64,000 nt of DNA, taken from positions 434,001-498,000 of the forward strand of contig NZ_NKFL01000004.1 in NCBI RefSeq assembly GCF_002223055.1. Direction: 5' to 3'. How positions within the stretch are numbered: the stretch's first letter is position 1; every line of letters begins with the position of its first letter. Below the pieces are notes generated by a model that searched no databases, was not told where the DNA came from, and saw only the letters and a program-made list of their open reading frames with translations. This DNA comes from Burkholderia sp. HI2500 (GTDB taxonomy: Bacteria > Pseudomonadota > Gammaproteobacteria > Burkholderiales > Burkholderiaceae). This document shows positions 35,394 through 44,295 of this stretch, piece after piece. The position numbers and the translations under genes were made by a program.

Positions 35394-35905
35394 GCGCGCT
35401 CCTCTTCGTCGTCTTCCTCTTCTTCGTCCTCGTCGTCATCGCCGAGCTGGTCGAGGGCCATCGTCAGGTTGGCCATCTCGACGGCGACGCGTGCGGCGTC
35501 ACGACCCTTTTCGGTCATGCGCGCGACGGCCTGCTCGTCGTTTTCGGTCGTCAGGACCGCGTTCGCGATCGGCAGGTTGAAGTCGAGGCCGATGCGGGTG
35601 ATGCCCGCGCCGCTCTCGTTCGACACGAGTTCGAAGTGGTAGGTCTCGCCGCGGATCACCGCGCCGAGCGCGATCAGCGCGTCGAACTGGCCGCTTTCCG
35701 CGAGCTTCTGCAGCGCGAGCGGGATTTCCAGCGCGCCGGGCACCGACACGAGCAGCACGTCTTCACCGGTGACGCCGAGGCGTTCCAGTTCCTCGACGCA
35801 CGCGTCGGCGAGGCCGTTGCACACGGGCTCGTTGAAGCGCGATTGCACGATGCCGATACGCAGGCCGTCGCCTTCGAGATTCGGTTGGTATTGTCCGATT
35901 TCCAT
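35390..35905 (-). CDS. ribH: 6,7-Dimethyl-8-ribityllumazine synthase with acidic tail
   Basis: Penultimate riboflavin step, condensing 5-amino-6-ribitylaminouracil with dihydroxybutanone phosphate. The 171-residue chain has [43 protein letters not shown] and [19 protein letters not shown]. The final 15 residues ([15 protein letters not shown]) are an extreme acidic run not needed for catalysis. Lumazine synthase feeds riboflavin synthase, which is broken upstream here (see ribE remnant). Confidence 0.96.
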   Translation of the reverse strand: MEIGQYQPNLEGDGLRIGIVQSRFNEPVCNGLADACVEELERLGVTGEDVLLVSVPGALEIPLALQKLAESGQFDALIALGAVIRGETYHFELVSNESGAGITRIGLDFNLPIANAVLTTENDEQAVARMTEKGRDAARVAVEMANLTMALDQLGDDDEDEEEEDDEEERA

Positions 35906-35958
35906 GATCTTGTCCGTGGTGTGGATGAACGGTTATAGGGCGAAAGCGCCGTGGCGGG

Positions 35959-37101
35959 TTACGCGTGGGACGCCGGGCAGGACTTGGCTTCGCCGCCGGG
36001 CATCGGAATGAAGCCCGTGACTTCCAGGCCGTAGCCGGACATGCTGCCCAGCTTGCGCGGATTCGACAGCACCTGCATCTTGCTGACCCCGACATCGCGC
36101 AGGATCTGCGCGCCGATGCCGAACGTCTTGAAATCAACCGGCCGGCGCTTGAGCACAGCGGCCTTTTCTTCCTCGTCGAACGCCTTGAAGACGTCGATCA
36201 GGTGTTCCTTCGTGTCGCCGCAGTTGAGCAGCACGATCACGCCGAGGTCGCGCTCCGCGATCTCGCGCATCGCGGCGTCGAGCGTCCACGAGTGCGTCGA
36301 CACGCCCGTCTCGAGCAGGTCGAGCACCGACAGCGGCTCGTGCACGCGCACCGGCGTATCGACGTCCGGCGACGGCGTGCCGCGCACCAGCGCGATGTGC
36401 GGCGAGCCGCTCGGCTGGTCGCGGTACAGCACCGCGCGGAACGTGCCGTGCGCGGTCTGCATCGTGCGCTCGGCGATCCGCTCGATGATCGATTCGGTGC
36501 GGCTGCGGTACTGGATCAGGTCGGCGATCGTGCCGATCTTCAGGTTGTGTTCCTGCGCGAACTCGATCAGGTCGGGCAGGCGCGCCATCGTGCCGTCGTC
36601 CTTGATGATCTCGCAGATCACCGCGGCCGGCGTGAGGCCCGCCAGCGCGGTGAAGTCGCAACCGGCCTCGGTGTGGCCCGCGCGCACGAGCACGCCGCCC
36701 GGCTGCGCCATGATCGGGAACACGTGGCCCGGCTGCACGATGTGCTCGGGGCGCACGTCATGCGCGACCGCCGTGGCGATCGTGTGCGCACGGTCGGCGG
36801 CCGAGATGCCGGTCGTCACGCCTTCGGCCGCTTCGATGCTGACCGTGAACGCGGTGCCGTACTGCGTGCCGTTGCGGTAGGTCATCAGCGGCAGGTGCAG
36901 CTGCTTGCAGCGTTCCTGCGTCAACGTCAGACAAACCAGGCCGCGGCCGTACTTGGCCATGAAGTTGATCGCTTCCGGCGTGACGAATTCGGCGGCGATC
37001 ACGAGGTCGCCCTCGTTTTCGCGGTCTTCTTCGTCGACCAGGATCACCATCCGGCCGGCTTTCAGCTCGGCGATGATGTCGAGCGTGGAGGCGAGCGTCA
37101 T
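35959..37101 (-). CDS. ribB: 3,4-Dihydroxy-2-butanone-4-phosphate synthase with degenerate GTP cyclohydrolase II domain (RibBX type)
   Basis: 380 residues. Residues 1-200 are a complete RibB domain (VDEEDRENEGDLVIAAE, GLTxxR-type RAGHTEAGCDFTALAGL), which makes dihydroxybutanone phosphate from ribulose-5-phosphate. Residues 205-370 have the RibA fold, but the zinc ligands CLTGDxxxSLRCDC are replaced by PLSVLDLLETGVSTHSWTLD. No cysteine triad remains, so GTP cyclohydrolase II activity is not expected. This fits the RibBX class described in proteobacteria. A separate ribA must exist elsewhere. Confidence 0.92.
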   Translation of the reverse strand: MTLASTLDIIAELKAGRMVILVDEEDRENEGDLVIAAEFVTPEAINFMAKYGRGLVCLTLTQERCKQLHLPLMTYRNGTQYGTAFTVSIEAAEGVTTGISAADRAHTIATAVAHDVRPEHIVQPGHVFPIMAQPGGVLVRAGHTEAGCDFTALAGLTPAAVICEIIKDDGTMARLPDLIEFAQEHNLKIGTIADLIQYRSRTESIIERIAERTMQTAHGTFRAVLYRDQPSGSPHIALVRGTPSPDVDTPVRVHEPLSVLDLLETGVSTHSWTLDAAMREIAERDLGVIVLLNCGDTKEHLIDVFKAFDEEEKAAVLKRRPVDFKTFGIGAQILRDVGVSKMQVLSNPRKLGSMSGYGLEVTGFIPMPGGEAKSCPASHA

Positions 37102-37133
37102 AAGGGGGCGTGAAAGAGGAAAGTGCGTATTTT

Positions 37134-37163
37134 ACGCCAGCCGGACGACGTTTCGGCTGGCGT
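37134..37163. repeat. Perfect inverted repeat upstream of ribB
   Basis: ACGCCAGCCG (37134-37143) and CGGCTGGCGT (37154-37163) surround a 10-base loop, 33-62 bases before the ribB ATG. There is no T-tail on the minus strand. No FMN riboswitch core was found here. It could be a regulator site or mRNA hairpin. Confidence 0.55.
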
Positions 37164-37294
37164 GGACCGCGCGCGGCCGGCGAGCGCTCCGGAAAGCGCT
37201 GCGGCCGGCCTGCGCGTCAGGCCTGGCGGGGCCGCCGCGCATTGGCTGCATGCGCGTGCGGACGGTGGCGGGCAGGGTTTTTCCCGGCCGCGCG

Positions 37295-37813
37295 TCACGC
37301 GTGCTGGTCGCGCCCGCCCAGGTAGTCGAGCTTGCCGAGCTCGACGCCGCTGTGGCGCAGGATGTCGTACGCGGTCGTCACGTGGAAGAAGAAGTTGGGC
37401 AGCACGAAGTTCAGCAGGTACGACTGGCCGGTGAACTCGATCGGGCCGACGCGCATCTTCAGCACGATCGGGCGCGCCTCGCTGCCGTCGATCTGCGCGG
37501 CGTCGAAGCTTTTCAGGTAGTCGATCGTCTTCTGGATACGGGCGTGCAGTTCGTCGAAGGTCTGCTCGACGTCCGGGTAGCTCGGGATTTCGACATCGGC
37601 GAGGCGCGCGGCGCAGCCCTTGGCCGTGTCGGTCGCGATGTAGACCTGGCGGACGAGCGGCAGCATGTCCGGGTACAGGCGGGCGCCGACGAACACCGAC
37701 GGATCGATCTGCTTTTCGGCCGCATGCGCCTGCGCCTTGCCGAGAATGTGCTGAAGATTGGTCAGGCCACGAATCAGGACAGGCACCGAGGCCTGATACA
37801 TCGAAATGGACAT
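37295..37813 (-). CDS. DUF1993 protein
   Basis: A 172-residue DinB-like helical protein of DUF1993 (MSISMYQASVPVLIRGLTNLQHILGKAQAH; FDELHARIQKTIDYLKSFD; FVLPNFFFHVTTAYDILRHSGVELGKLDYLGG). DinB-fold proteins are often metal-dependent thiol transferases; no function is known for this group. AAGGAGTCGTCCCC precedes ATG 37813. It lies between ribE remnant and ribB on the same strand and does not belong to the biosynthetic pathway by sequence. Confidence 0.88.
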   Translation of the reverse strand: MSISMYQASVPVLIRGLTNLQHILGKAQAHAAEKQIDPSVFVGARLYPDMLPLVRQVYIATDTAKGCAARLADVEIPSYPDVEQTFDELHARIQKTIDYLKSFDAAQIDGSEARPIVLKMRVGPIEFTGQSYLLNFVLPNFFFHVTTAYDILRHSGVELGKLDYLGGRDQHA

Positions 37814-38156
37814 GGGGACGACTCCTTGAGGAAGAGGGTGACCAATACGCGGCCGCACCGTGCGTTGCGGCGCCGGAACCGCTGTCGACGCATCTTAGCG
37901 CGGCGGCATGACCCGTGCGCGTCGTTGGCCATTCGGCCAGCTGTCGGGGCAGGTGGGCGAGCGTCGAGCGCACGCGTCGTGGCTTCGACCGGCGACGGCG
38001 GCGCGGCGCGAAATGGGGCGGGAGCAATCCGCGTCGTCCCGACGCGATGGGCAACATGTATCGCGCGGCGGGTTCGACGGGCGGCCGACCGAACGAGGTG
38101 GCGCGAGGGCGGCGCCCCGGCCACGACGGGCCGAATCGCCCGTCCGTGGCTGACGA
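37814..38156. other. Intergenic region between DUF1993 and the ribE remnant
   Basis: 343 bases, GC-rich, no convincing gene, RNA or terminator seen. It was presumably always non-coding spacer, because the remnant reaches its natural stop at 38157. Confidence 0.6.
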
Positions 38157-38260
38157 TCAGTCCTGACGCACGCCTTGCGAAGACGAGAGCATCCGCTCCA
38201 CATACCGCGCGATCATGTCGACTTCGAGATTGATCTTGCCGCGACAACGCCGGCAAACAT
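38157..38260 (-). pseudogene. ribE: Remnant of riboflavin synthase (internal deletion and frameshift)
   Basis: 14 bases after the ribD stop an ATG (38260) opens MFAGVVAA, closely like the RibE start MFTGIVAAVG. The same short segment then continues, in a different frame, as GKINLEVDMIARYVERML and SSSQGVRQD to a stop at 38157. The second part matches the conserved RibE C-terminus (VNLExDxIARYVERML). Only 104 bases remain of an expected ~600. The two ends are joined by a deletion that also shifts the frame. Position between ribD and the ribB-ribH genes is the normal ribE locus. The protein cannot be functional. Confidence 0.85.
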
Positions 38261-38274
38261 CGTGACGATCCCGT

Positions 38275-39396
38275 TCAGTGCGCGGCGTCGGGCGGCGCGA
38301 AGCGCGCGAGGATCCGCAGGTCGTCGCCGACCCGCTCGAACCCGTGGAACGACAGTCGCGTACGCGCGTCGAGGTTCGCCGGCGCGGCGAGGTCGAACAT
38401 GCCGGCCGCATCGGCGCCCAGCAGGCTCGGCGCGAGGTAGACGAGCAATTCGTCGACGCACTGCTCGCGCAGCAGCGAGCCATTGAGCTTGTGACCGGCC
38501 TCGACGTGCAGCTCGTTGACGCCGCGCGCGCCGAGCGCCGCCAGCATCGCGGGCAGGTCGACCTTGCCTTGCGCATTCGCGATCGGCACGATTTCCGCGC
38601 CACGGGACTTCAGCACGTTCGCGCGCACTTCGCCGGCGGCGTCGAGCCGGCCGCAGAAGATCAGCAGCGGCGCGCCTTCGAGCAGCCGCGCGTCGAGCGG
38701 CAGGTCGAGGCGGCTGTCCACCAGGATGCGCTGCGGCTGGCGCGGCGTGTCGATGCCGCGCACGGTCAGCAGCGGGTTGTCTTCACGCACGGTGCCGATG
38801 CCGGTGAGGATCGCGCAGGCGCGCGCACGCCATGCGTGGCCGTCGAGGCGCGCGGCCTCGCCGGTGATCCACTGGCTTTCGCCGGACGGCAGCGCAGTGC
38901 GGCCGTCGAGTGACGCGGCGGTCTTCATCCGCACCCACGGGCGGCCGCGCGTCATCCGCGACACGAAGCCGACGTTCAGTTCACCCGCTTCGTGCGCGAG
39001 CAGCCCGCAGCGCACGTCGATGCCCGCGTCGCGCAGCATGCCGAGACCGCGCCCCGACACCTGCGGGTTCGGGTCTTCCATCGCGGCGACGACCTTCGCG
39101 ACGCGCGCTTCAATCAGCGCGTTCGCGCACGGCGGCGTGCGGCCGAAGTGGCTGCACGGCTCGAGCGTGACGTAGACGGTCGAACCGGCGACGTCGTAGC
39201 CGCGTGCGCGTGCATCTTTCAGCGCCTGCACTTCCGCGTGATCCTGGCCGGCCGGCTGCGTGAAGCCTTCGCCGATCACGTCGCCGTCCTTGACGATCAC
39301 GCAGCCGACACGCGGGTTCGGCGCCGTCGTATACATGCCGCGCGCGGCGAGCGCGAGCGCGCGCTGCATGTGGGCGAAATCGATATCCGAGAACAT
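38275..39396 (-). CDS. ribD: Bifunctional riboflavin deaminase/reductase RibD
   Basis: 373 residues. The N-terminal deaminase domain has zinc motif HAE (DHAEVQAL) and PCxxxxxxPPC (EPCSHFGRTPPCANAL). The C-terminal reductase domain starts near 150 (RPWVRMKTAASLDGRTALPSGESQWITG). It carries out deamination and NADPH reduction of the pyrimidine intermediate. The ATG is 15 bases after the hemL stop... on the opposite side it lies just downstream of hemL, both on the minus strand. Confidence 0.96.
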   Translation of the reverse strand: MFSDIDFAHMQRALALAARGMYTTAPNPRVGCVIVKDGDVIGEGFTQPAGQDHAEVQALKDARARGYDVAGSTVYVTLEPCSHFGRTPPCANALIEARVAKVVAAMEDPNPQVSGRGLGMLRDAGIDVRCGLLAHEAGELNVGFVSRMTRGRPWVRMKTAASLDGRTALPSGESQWITGEAARLDGHAWRARACAILTGIGTVREDNPLLTVRGIDTPRQPQRILVDSRLDLPLDARLLEGAPLLIFCGRLDAAGEVRANVLKSRGAEIVPIANAQGKVDLPAMLAALGARGVNELHVEAGHKLNGSLLREQCVDELLVYLAPSLLGADAAGMFDLAAPANLDARTRLSFHGFERVGDDLRILARFAPPDAAH

Positions 39397-39411
39397 GCGC
39401 GCGGCCCCGGG

Positions 39412-40695
39412 TCAGGCAGCGAGTGCCGCGAATGCGCGGCGCGCGGCCGCGAGCGTCGCGTCGATCACCGCGTCGTCGTGCGTGCTCGACACGAAGCCGG
39501 CTTCGTACGCCGACGGCGCGAAGTACACGCCTTCGTCGAGCATCAGGTGGAAGAAGCGGTTGAAGCGCTCGGTGTCGCTCTTCGTCACTTCGGCGAAGCT
39601 GGTCGGCACGCGTTCGGCGAAGTAGAGGCCGAACATCGCACCGATCGAGTCGGCCGCGAACGGCACGCCGGCCGCACGCGCTTCGGCCGCGAGGCCGTCG
39701 GCGAGGCGCTTGGTCTGCGCGGTGAGCGCGTCGTAGAAGCCAGGCGCCTGGATCAGCTGCAGCGTCTTCAGGCCCGCGGCGACCGCGATCGGATTGCCCG
39801 ACAGCGTGCCGGCCTGGTAGACGCCGCCGAGCGGCGCGAGGTGGGCCATGATGTCGCGGCGGCCGCCGAACGCGGCAGCCGGCATCCCGCCGCCGATCAC
39901 CTTGCCGAGGCAGGTGAGGTCGGCCGTGATCCCGTAGTAAGCCTGCGCGCCGCCGAGCGCGACGCGGAACCCGCACATCACTTCGTCGAAGATCAGCACG
40001 GCGCCGTGCTTCGTGCACAGTGCGCGCAGCGCGTTCAGGAATTCCGGCGTGCCGCGCACGAGGTTCATGTTGCCCGCGACCGGTTCGACGATCACGGCGG
40101 CGATCTCGTCGCCGAACGCGCCGAACGCTTCTTCGAGCGCGGCGACGTTGTTGTATTCGAGAACGGTCGTGTGCTTCGCGATGTCGGCGGGCACGCCGGC
40201 CGACGTCGGGTTGCCGAACGTCAGCAGGCCCGAGCCGGCCTTGACCAGCAGGCTGTCCGCGTGGCCGTGGTAGCAGCCCTCGAACTTGACGATGCGGCTG
40301 CGGCCCGTGAAGCCGCGCGCGAGACGCAGCGCGCTCATCGTGGCCTCGGTGCCGCTCGACACCATCCGCACCTGCTCGATCGACGGCACGAGCTTGCAGA
40401 TTTCCTCGGCGATCTCGATCTCGGCTTCGGTCGGCGCGCCGAACGAGAAGCCGTCGGCGAGCACGTTCTGCACGGCCGACAGCACTTCCGGATGGACGTG
40501 ACCGACGATCATCGGGCCCCACGAGCCGATGTAGTCGATGTACTGCTTGCCGTCGGCATCCCAGAAATACGGGCCTTGTGCGCGCGCGACGAAGCGCGGC
40601 GTGCCGCCGACCGAACGGAAGGCGCGCACCGGCGAGTTGACGCCGCCGGGAATGGTCTTCTGGGCGCGTTCGAAGAGGATCTGATTGTTGGACAT
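39412..40695 (-). CDS. hemL: Glutamate-1-semialdehyde 2,1-aminomutase
   Basis: 427 residues, PLP-dependent, makes 5-aminolevulinate in the C5 tetrapyrrole pathway. The start [26 protein letters not shown] is diagnostic, as are [24 protein letters not shown] segments, the FDEVMCGFR motif and the PLP lysine in [17 protein letters not shown]. The frame is open far upstream but only ATG 40695 fits the family. It leads ribD by 15 bases and is likely co-transcribed. Confidence 0.97.
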   Translation of the reverse strand: MSNNQILFERAQKTIPGGVNSPVRAFRSVGGTPRFVARAQGPYFWDADGKQYIDYIGSWGPMIVGHVHPEVLSAVQNVLADGFSFGAPTEAEIEIAEEICKLVPSIEQVRMVSSGTEATMSALRLARGFTGRSRIVKFEGCYHGHADSLLVKAGSGLLTFGNPTSAGVPADIAKHTTVLEYNNVAALEEAFGAFGDEIAAVIVEPVAGNMNLVRGTPEFLNALRALCTKHGAVLIFDEVMCGFRVALGGAQAYYGITADLTCLGKVIGGGMPAAAFGGRRDIMAHLAPLGGVYQAGTLSGNPIAVAAGLKTLQLIQAPGFYDALTAQTKRLADGLAAEARAAGVPFAADSIGAMFGLYFAERVPTSFAEVTKSDTERFNRFFHLMLDEGVYFAPSAYEAGFVSSTHDDAVIDATLAAARRAFAALAA

Positions 40696-40871
40696 GAGCG
40701 AAACCTGCGAGAGAAGGGCGCGGGGGCCTGTGCACGGGCCGCGGCGCCTGGGCGGAACGATCGTCTGATTGTACCGGAGACGCGCGCGGCGGGCCCGCGG
40801 CACGGTCTGCGGCGTATCGGCGCGCGAGGGATCGCGCGGGCCGGGGAGAAAGCGTGGGTGATTCGGCCCCG

Positions 40872-41336
40872 TTATCGATCCGGCAACGGCGGCGGCTTGC
40901 GCTTGCCGGTCAGCTCGGCCCAGCGCTTCTCGAGCGGGCCTTCGACCATCGGCTTGATCACCGTGCCGGAGCTCTGGGCATCCCAGGTCTGCACCGAATA
41001 CGGATGGACGCGCAGCGCGTCGCGCGCGATCACGACGTCCTGGTGCGCGTCGACCAGCCAGTCGTATACGAAGTCGATGCACAGCCGGTAGCCGCGCTTC
41101 GTCGACGGATCGGGCACCTCGTATGGCGCGCGCGTCACGTAGCCGGAGCCGAACACGCCCTTGGGCTCCTTCGCGACGCGATGCAGGAACACGCGGTCGC
41201 CCGGCAGGATGCCGCGCGCGAACCCGCAGCCCCACACGTCATGCACGGCCTCGCCGGCCTTCACGCGCGCGGCGATGTCGGGCAGTTCGGGCCACGGCCA
41301 TTTCTTGGGGCTCCAGATCAGCAGGAAAGCGGTCAT
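40872..41336 (-). CDS. EVE/PUA-like domain protein (tentative)
   Basis: A 154-residue protein opening [18 protein letters not shown], with [34 protein letters not shown] in the middle. This layout (a strand ending in WxPxKWxW, then a glycine-rich DRVFLHR strand) resembles EVE-domain proteins that bind modified bases. The similarity is partial and function unknown. It stands alone, divergent from a drug-efflux gene. Confidence 0.6.
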   Translation of the reverse strand: MTAFLLIWSPKKWPWPELPDIAARVKAGEAVHDVWGCGFARGILPGDRVFLHRVAKEPKGVFGSGYVTRAPYEVPDPSTKRGYRLCIDFVYDWLVDAHQDVVIARDALRVHPYSVQTWDAQSSGTVIKPMVEGPLEKRWAELTGKRKPPPLPDR

Positions 41337-41583
41337 CGGTTCGGTCGTGAGTCGAATTGGTCAGACAAGAGGGGCGGGACGCTGCAAGCTTAATCGAATC
41401 CCGGTGCTCGATCCCGCGCGGCGGGCGTCGCGCCGGTGTATTCCCGGCAGCCGCGCACGCGGCCGCCAGCACGCAAAAAAGTTGCGCGTACAATCATGGG
41501 CCTGGGCGCGCCGTTCGCGGCGCGGCCTCCCGTCTTCACCGCCACGCGCGCCCCGATGCGCGCGGGCTCCATTCCGGATACCC

Positions 41584-42801
41584 ATGTCTCACGTCATCCG
41601 ACGCCGGCCCGATGCCCGGCTGATCCTGTTGCTCGGCGCGCTCGCCGCTTGCGGGCCGATCGCTACCGACATGTACCTGCCGAGCCTGCCGTCGATCGCC
41701 GCCGGCTTCTCCGTCAGCCCCGGCGCCGCGCAGCGCACGCTGACGAGCTTCATGGCCGGCTTCTCGGTCGGCATGCTGCTGTACGGCCCGCTGTCCGACA
41801 CGTGGGGCCGCCGCCCCGTGCTGCTCGGCGGCATCGCGCTGTTCACGCTCGCCAGCATCGGCTGCTTCGTGTCGACGTCGATCGACATGCTGATCCTCGT
41901 GCGCTTCCTGCAGGCGCTCGGCGCCGGCGCGGCGTCGGTGCTGTCGCGTGCGATCGCGCGCGACGCGCACGAGCCGACCGACGCGGCGAAGGTGCTGTCG
42001 ATGGTGGCGATCGTCACCGCGGTCGGGCCGTTGCTCGCGCCGCTGATCGGCGGGCAGATCCTGCGTTTCTCCGGCTGGCGCGGCGTGTTCGTCGTGCTGG
42101 CCGTGTTCGGCGCGGTATGCGCGGCGACCGCGTACCTGCGCGTGCCCGAAACCTGGCCGAAGGAGCGGCGCAAGAGCGCGGCCGTGCTCGCGTCGTTTGC
42201 GTCGTACGGGCGCATCCTGTCCGATCCCGTTGCCTGGGGGCACATGCTGTGCGGCGGGATGGCGTTCGCGTCGATGTTCTCGTACATCACCGCCACGCCG
42301 TTCGTGTACATCGAGTATTTCCACGTGTCGCCGCAGCACTACGGGCTGCTGTTCGGCCTGAACGTCGTCGGCATCATGATCGGCAACTTCACGAACACGC
42401 GGCTCGTCGGCCGCCTCGGCTCGCTGCGCATCATCGCGGCCGCGTCGCTCGTGAGCTGCGTCGCGTCGCTCGCGGTCGCGCTCGTCGCGCTGACGGGGTG
42501 GGGCGGGCTGTGGTCGATCGTCGTGTGCCTGTTCTTCGTCGTCGGCGTGGTCGGGATCCTGTCCGCGAACTGCACGACCGACCTCATGCATCGCTATCCG
42601 CACAACGCGGGCGCGTCGGCGGCCGTGTTCGGCGCGATGCAGCTGGCGCTCGGCGCGCTCGCGAGCGTCGCGATCGGCGCACTCGCGGACGGCACGCCGT
42701 TCGCGATGGGCGTGACGATCGGTGTGTCGGGCGTGCTGTGTTTCGCCGGGCGTTATCTGGTCCTGCGCTGGCATGGCCGGCCGGTGAAAGCGGGCGCTTG
42801 A
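41584..42801 (+). CDS. Bcr/CflA-family drug efflux MFS transporter
   Basis: A 405-residue DHA1 transporter with twelve membrane segments. The family signature ATDMYLPSLPSIAAGF, the loop motif GPLSDTWGRRPVLLGG, and motif C-like GPLLAPLIGGQ are present. Such pumps expel bicyclomycin, sulphonamides or other compounds; the substrate here is unknown. ATG 41584 begins after a poorly conserved region in the same frame. Confidence 0.92.
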   Translation: MSHVIRRRPDARLILLLGALAACGPIATDMYLPSLPSIAAGFSVSPGAAQRTLTSFMAGFSVGMLLYGPLSDTWGRRPVLLGGIALFTLASIGCFVSTSIDMLILVRFLQALGAGAASVLSRAIARDAHEPTDAAKVLSMVAIVTAVGPLLAPLIGGQILRFSGWRGVFVVLAVFGAVCAATAYLRVPETWPKERRKSAAVLASFASYGRILSDPVAWGHMLCGGMAFASMFSYITATPFVYIEYFHVSPQHYGLLFGLNVVGIMIGNFTNTRLVGRLGSLRIIAAASLVSCVASLAVALVALTGWGGLWSIVVCLFFVVGVVGILSANCTTDLMHRYPHNAGASAAVFGAMQLALGALASVAIGALADGTPFAMGVTIGVSGVLCFAGRYLVLRWHGRPVKAGA

Positions 42802-42972
42802 GCCGCGGGGCGGGACAGGTGGGCGAGGGGGCCGTGGATGCGCGAACGCGCCGGGCCGCGGTTTGCTTCGGAACACCTCGCGGGCAGCCCCGTCGCGTGG
42901 AGCAGCAATTTCGTGGTGTCGGGGCGTGCGTGTAGTCAATGCGGGCCATGCATTCGACTTCTCACGTCAGCG

Positions 42973-43434
42973 TCATTTGGAACGGTCAGACGAGCGATTG
43001 TCGAGTTCGTAGCTGCGCTTTGGGTTGATCACGAACCGCTTGGCTTGGGCGTTGAGTTCCTTGCTGTGGTACAGATCCACGCATTTCAAAAAATCGAACT
43101 TCACGCCTTTGACTTCGGATTCGACGATCGGATTGCGATAGTCCCGTGCGAGAAAGCGATTGACCAGCGATTTGCCCGCGTCGGGGTTCCGCTCCAGATC
43201 GAAGTATGTCCAGTCCATCAGGGCGCTGGCGCTGCTTCCCGCGTCCATCGCAGCAGAAGGTTGATCCCGATAAGCGGTTGCGACACATTCCGCGAGCATC
43301 ATGTCCTTGTAGTTCTGCGCATAGGATCGGGCGCTTGCTTGCGGTGACGACGTCGTATCCGCGGCGTGGCCGGACTGTGCCGCGAACGTCAATGCCCAGA
43401 ACATCACACACCGGAGCAGCGGATTTTGTCTCAT
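42973..43434 (-). CDS. Tai4-like T6SS amidase immunity protein
   Basis: A 153-residue protein with a signal peptide (MRQNPLLRCVMFWALTFAAQSGHA). The mature part has the Tai4 pattern: SYAQNYKDMMLAECVATAY, DAGSSASALMDWTYFDLE, FLARDYRNPIVESEVKGVKFDFLKC, DLYHSKELNAQAKRFV. Tai4 is the periplasmic inhibitor of the T6SS peptidoglycan amidase Tae4. No Tae4 gene is adjacent, so it is an orphan immunity gene. ATG 43434 is chosen because it gives a proper signal peptide. Confidence 0.8.
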   Translation of the reverse strand: MRQNPLLRCVMFWALTFAAQSGHAADTTSSPQASARSYAQNYKDMMLAECVATAYRDQPSAAMDAGSSASALMDWTYFDLERNPDAGKSLVNRFLARDYRNPIVESEVKGVKFDFLKCVDLYHSKELNAQAKRFVINPKRSYELDNRSSDRSK

Positions 43435-43507
43435 GGCTGACACCCAGAGATGTGCACGGATCCAACACATCGCCTAAAAATAAACCGGTCTATTCGGCGA
43501 GGTGCGA

Positions 43508-43864
43508 TCAGCGCGGCAGACTTTCCAAGCGCTGATTGTTCCACTCTCCATCTAAAATAGCCTGATAGAGCATACCTAGAGTCAATGGCACTTTTTCATA
43601 TTTTTTTCGGCGTTTTCTGGAGAAAGCCATCCGCGCAACTTCAATCAAGCTAAAGCCCTCTCCTGAGAAATAGCGACTGAACTCAAAATCTCCAACTTGC
43701 ACCGGAAATTTATCGAAAAACCTCTCCATAAACTCGACCGCATCGTCGCCAGTAATATCCAAATCACCCTCGACGGCATGGCCTTTTGTGAGATTTTTTT
43801 TAGGACTAACATCAGCCACCCTTCTCACAAAATCCTCAAACTCGTTCCATGTAAACTGGCTCAT
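43508..43864 (-). CDS. DUF1493 protein
   Basis: A 118-residue protein matching DUF1493, acyl-carrier-protein-like in size (VEFMERFFDKFPVQVGDFEFSRYFSGEGF then PLTLGMLYQAILDGEW). Function unknown. Its ATG overlaps the preceding gene's stop by one base, so it is coupled to the STM2901-family gene. The region has much lower GC than its surroundings and many AAA/TTT codons, which suggests transfer. Confidence 0.8.
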   Translation of the reverse strand: MSQFTWNEFEDFVRRVADVSPKKNLTKGHAVEGDLDITGDDAVEFMERFFDKFPVQVGDFEFSRYFSGEGFSLIEVARMAFSRKRRKKYEKVPLTLGMLYQAILDGEWNNQRLESLPR

Positions 43865-44295
43865 CAGAACACCTTGTCCTCAGGCTTAACAAGCGCGTTA
43901 TAGCGCGACACGGAACGGATGCTGATCATCGTGACATTGTTGGCAGCAATGACCCAGCCAACGACAGGAACCGCGCGCCCAACGAAAACCCCAATGTTTC
44001 TTACCATAATGAACTTCAATCGCTTAACGCTGGCGTTGGTCAGCGTCGGGAGGATCTTCTTCTTCAAATCGTAGTCCAGATACTTGCGACTCAATATCGA
44101 CGCAACAGAAGTACCCGGCGTGGTACCAAAGAGCTTTGCTCGTGTTGGCATCCAATTTTGACCCGCCACAATGGCAACTACTGCCGCTACATCGTCAACG
44201 CCAAGCTCCTTGCATGTCTCATCGATAAAGACAAGGAAAAACAGCTCCATCGGCGTGAGATCTCGATGTGTACCAAAGTCATAGGTATTGTTCAT
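43864..44295 (-). CDS. STM2901-family protein
   Basis: A 143-residue protein with the STM2901 family pattern (GTHRDLTPMELFFLVFIDETCKELG, VAIVAGQNWMPTRAKLFGTTPGTSVASI). A hydrophobic segment near 108-124 (GVFVGRAVPVVGWVIAANNV) could insert in a membrane. Family members occur beside DUF1493 genes in enterobacteria and Burkholderia. Function unknown. AGAGGA precedes ATG 44295. First gene of the AT-rich cassette. Confidence 0.75.
   Translation of the reverse strand: MNNTYDFGTHRDLTPMELFFLVFIDETCKELGVDDVAAVVAIVAGQNWMPTRAKLFGTTPGTSVASILSRKYLDYDLKKKILPTLTNASVKRLKFIMVRNIGVFVGRAVPVVGWVIAANNVTMISIRSVSRYNALVKPEDKVF

Noticed and set aside
35959..37101. Functional GTP cyclohydrolase II (RibBA) call
   Set aside because: The zinc-binding cysteines are missing, so only RibB activity is supported.
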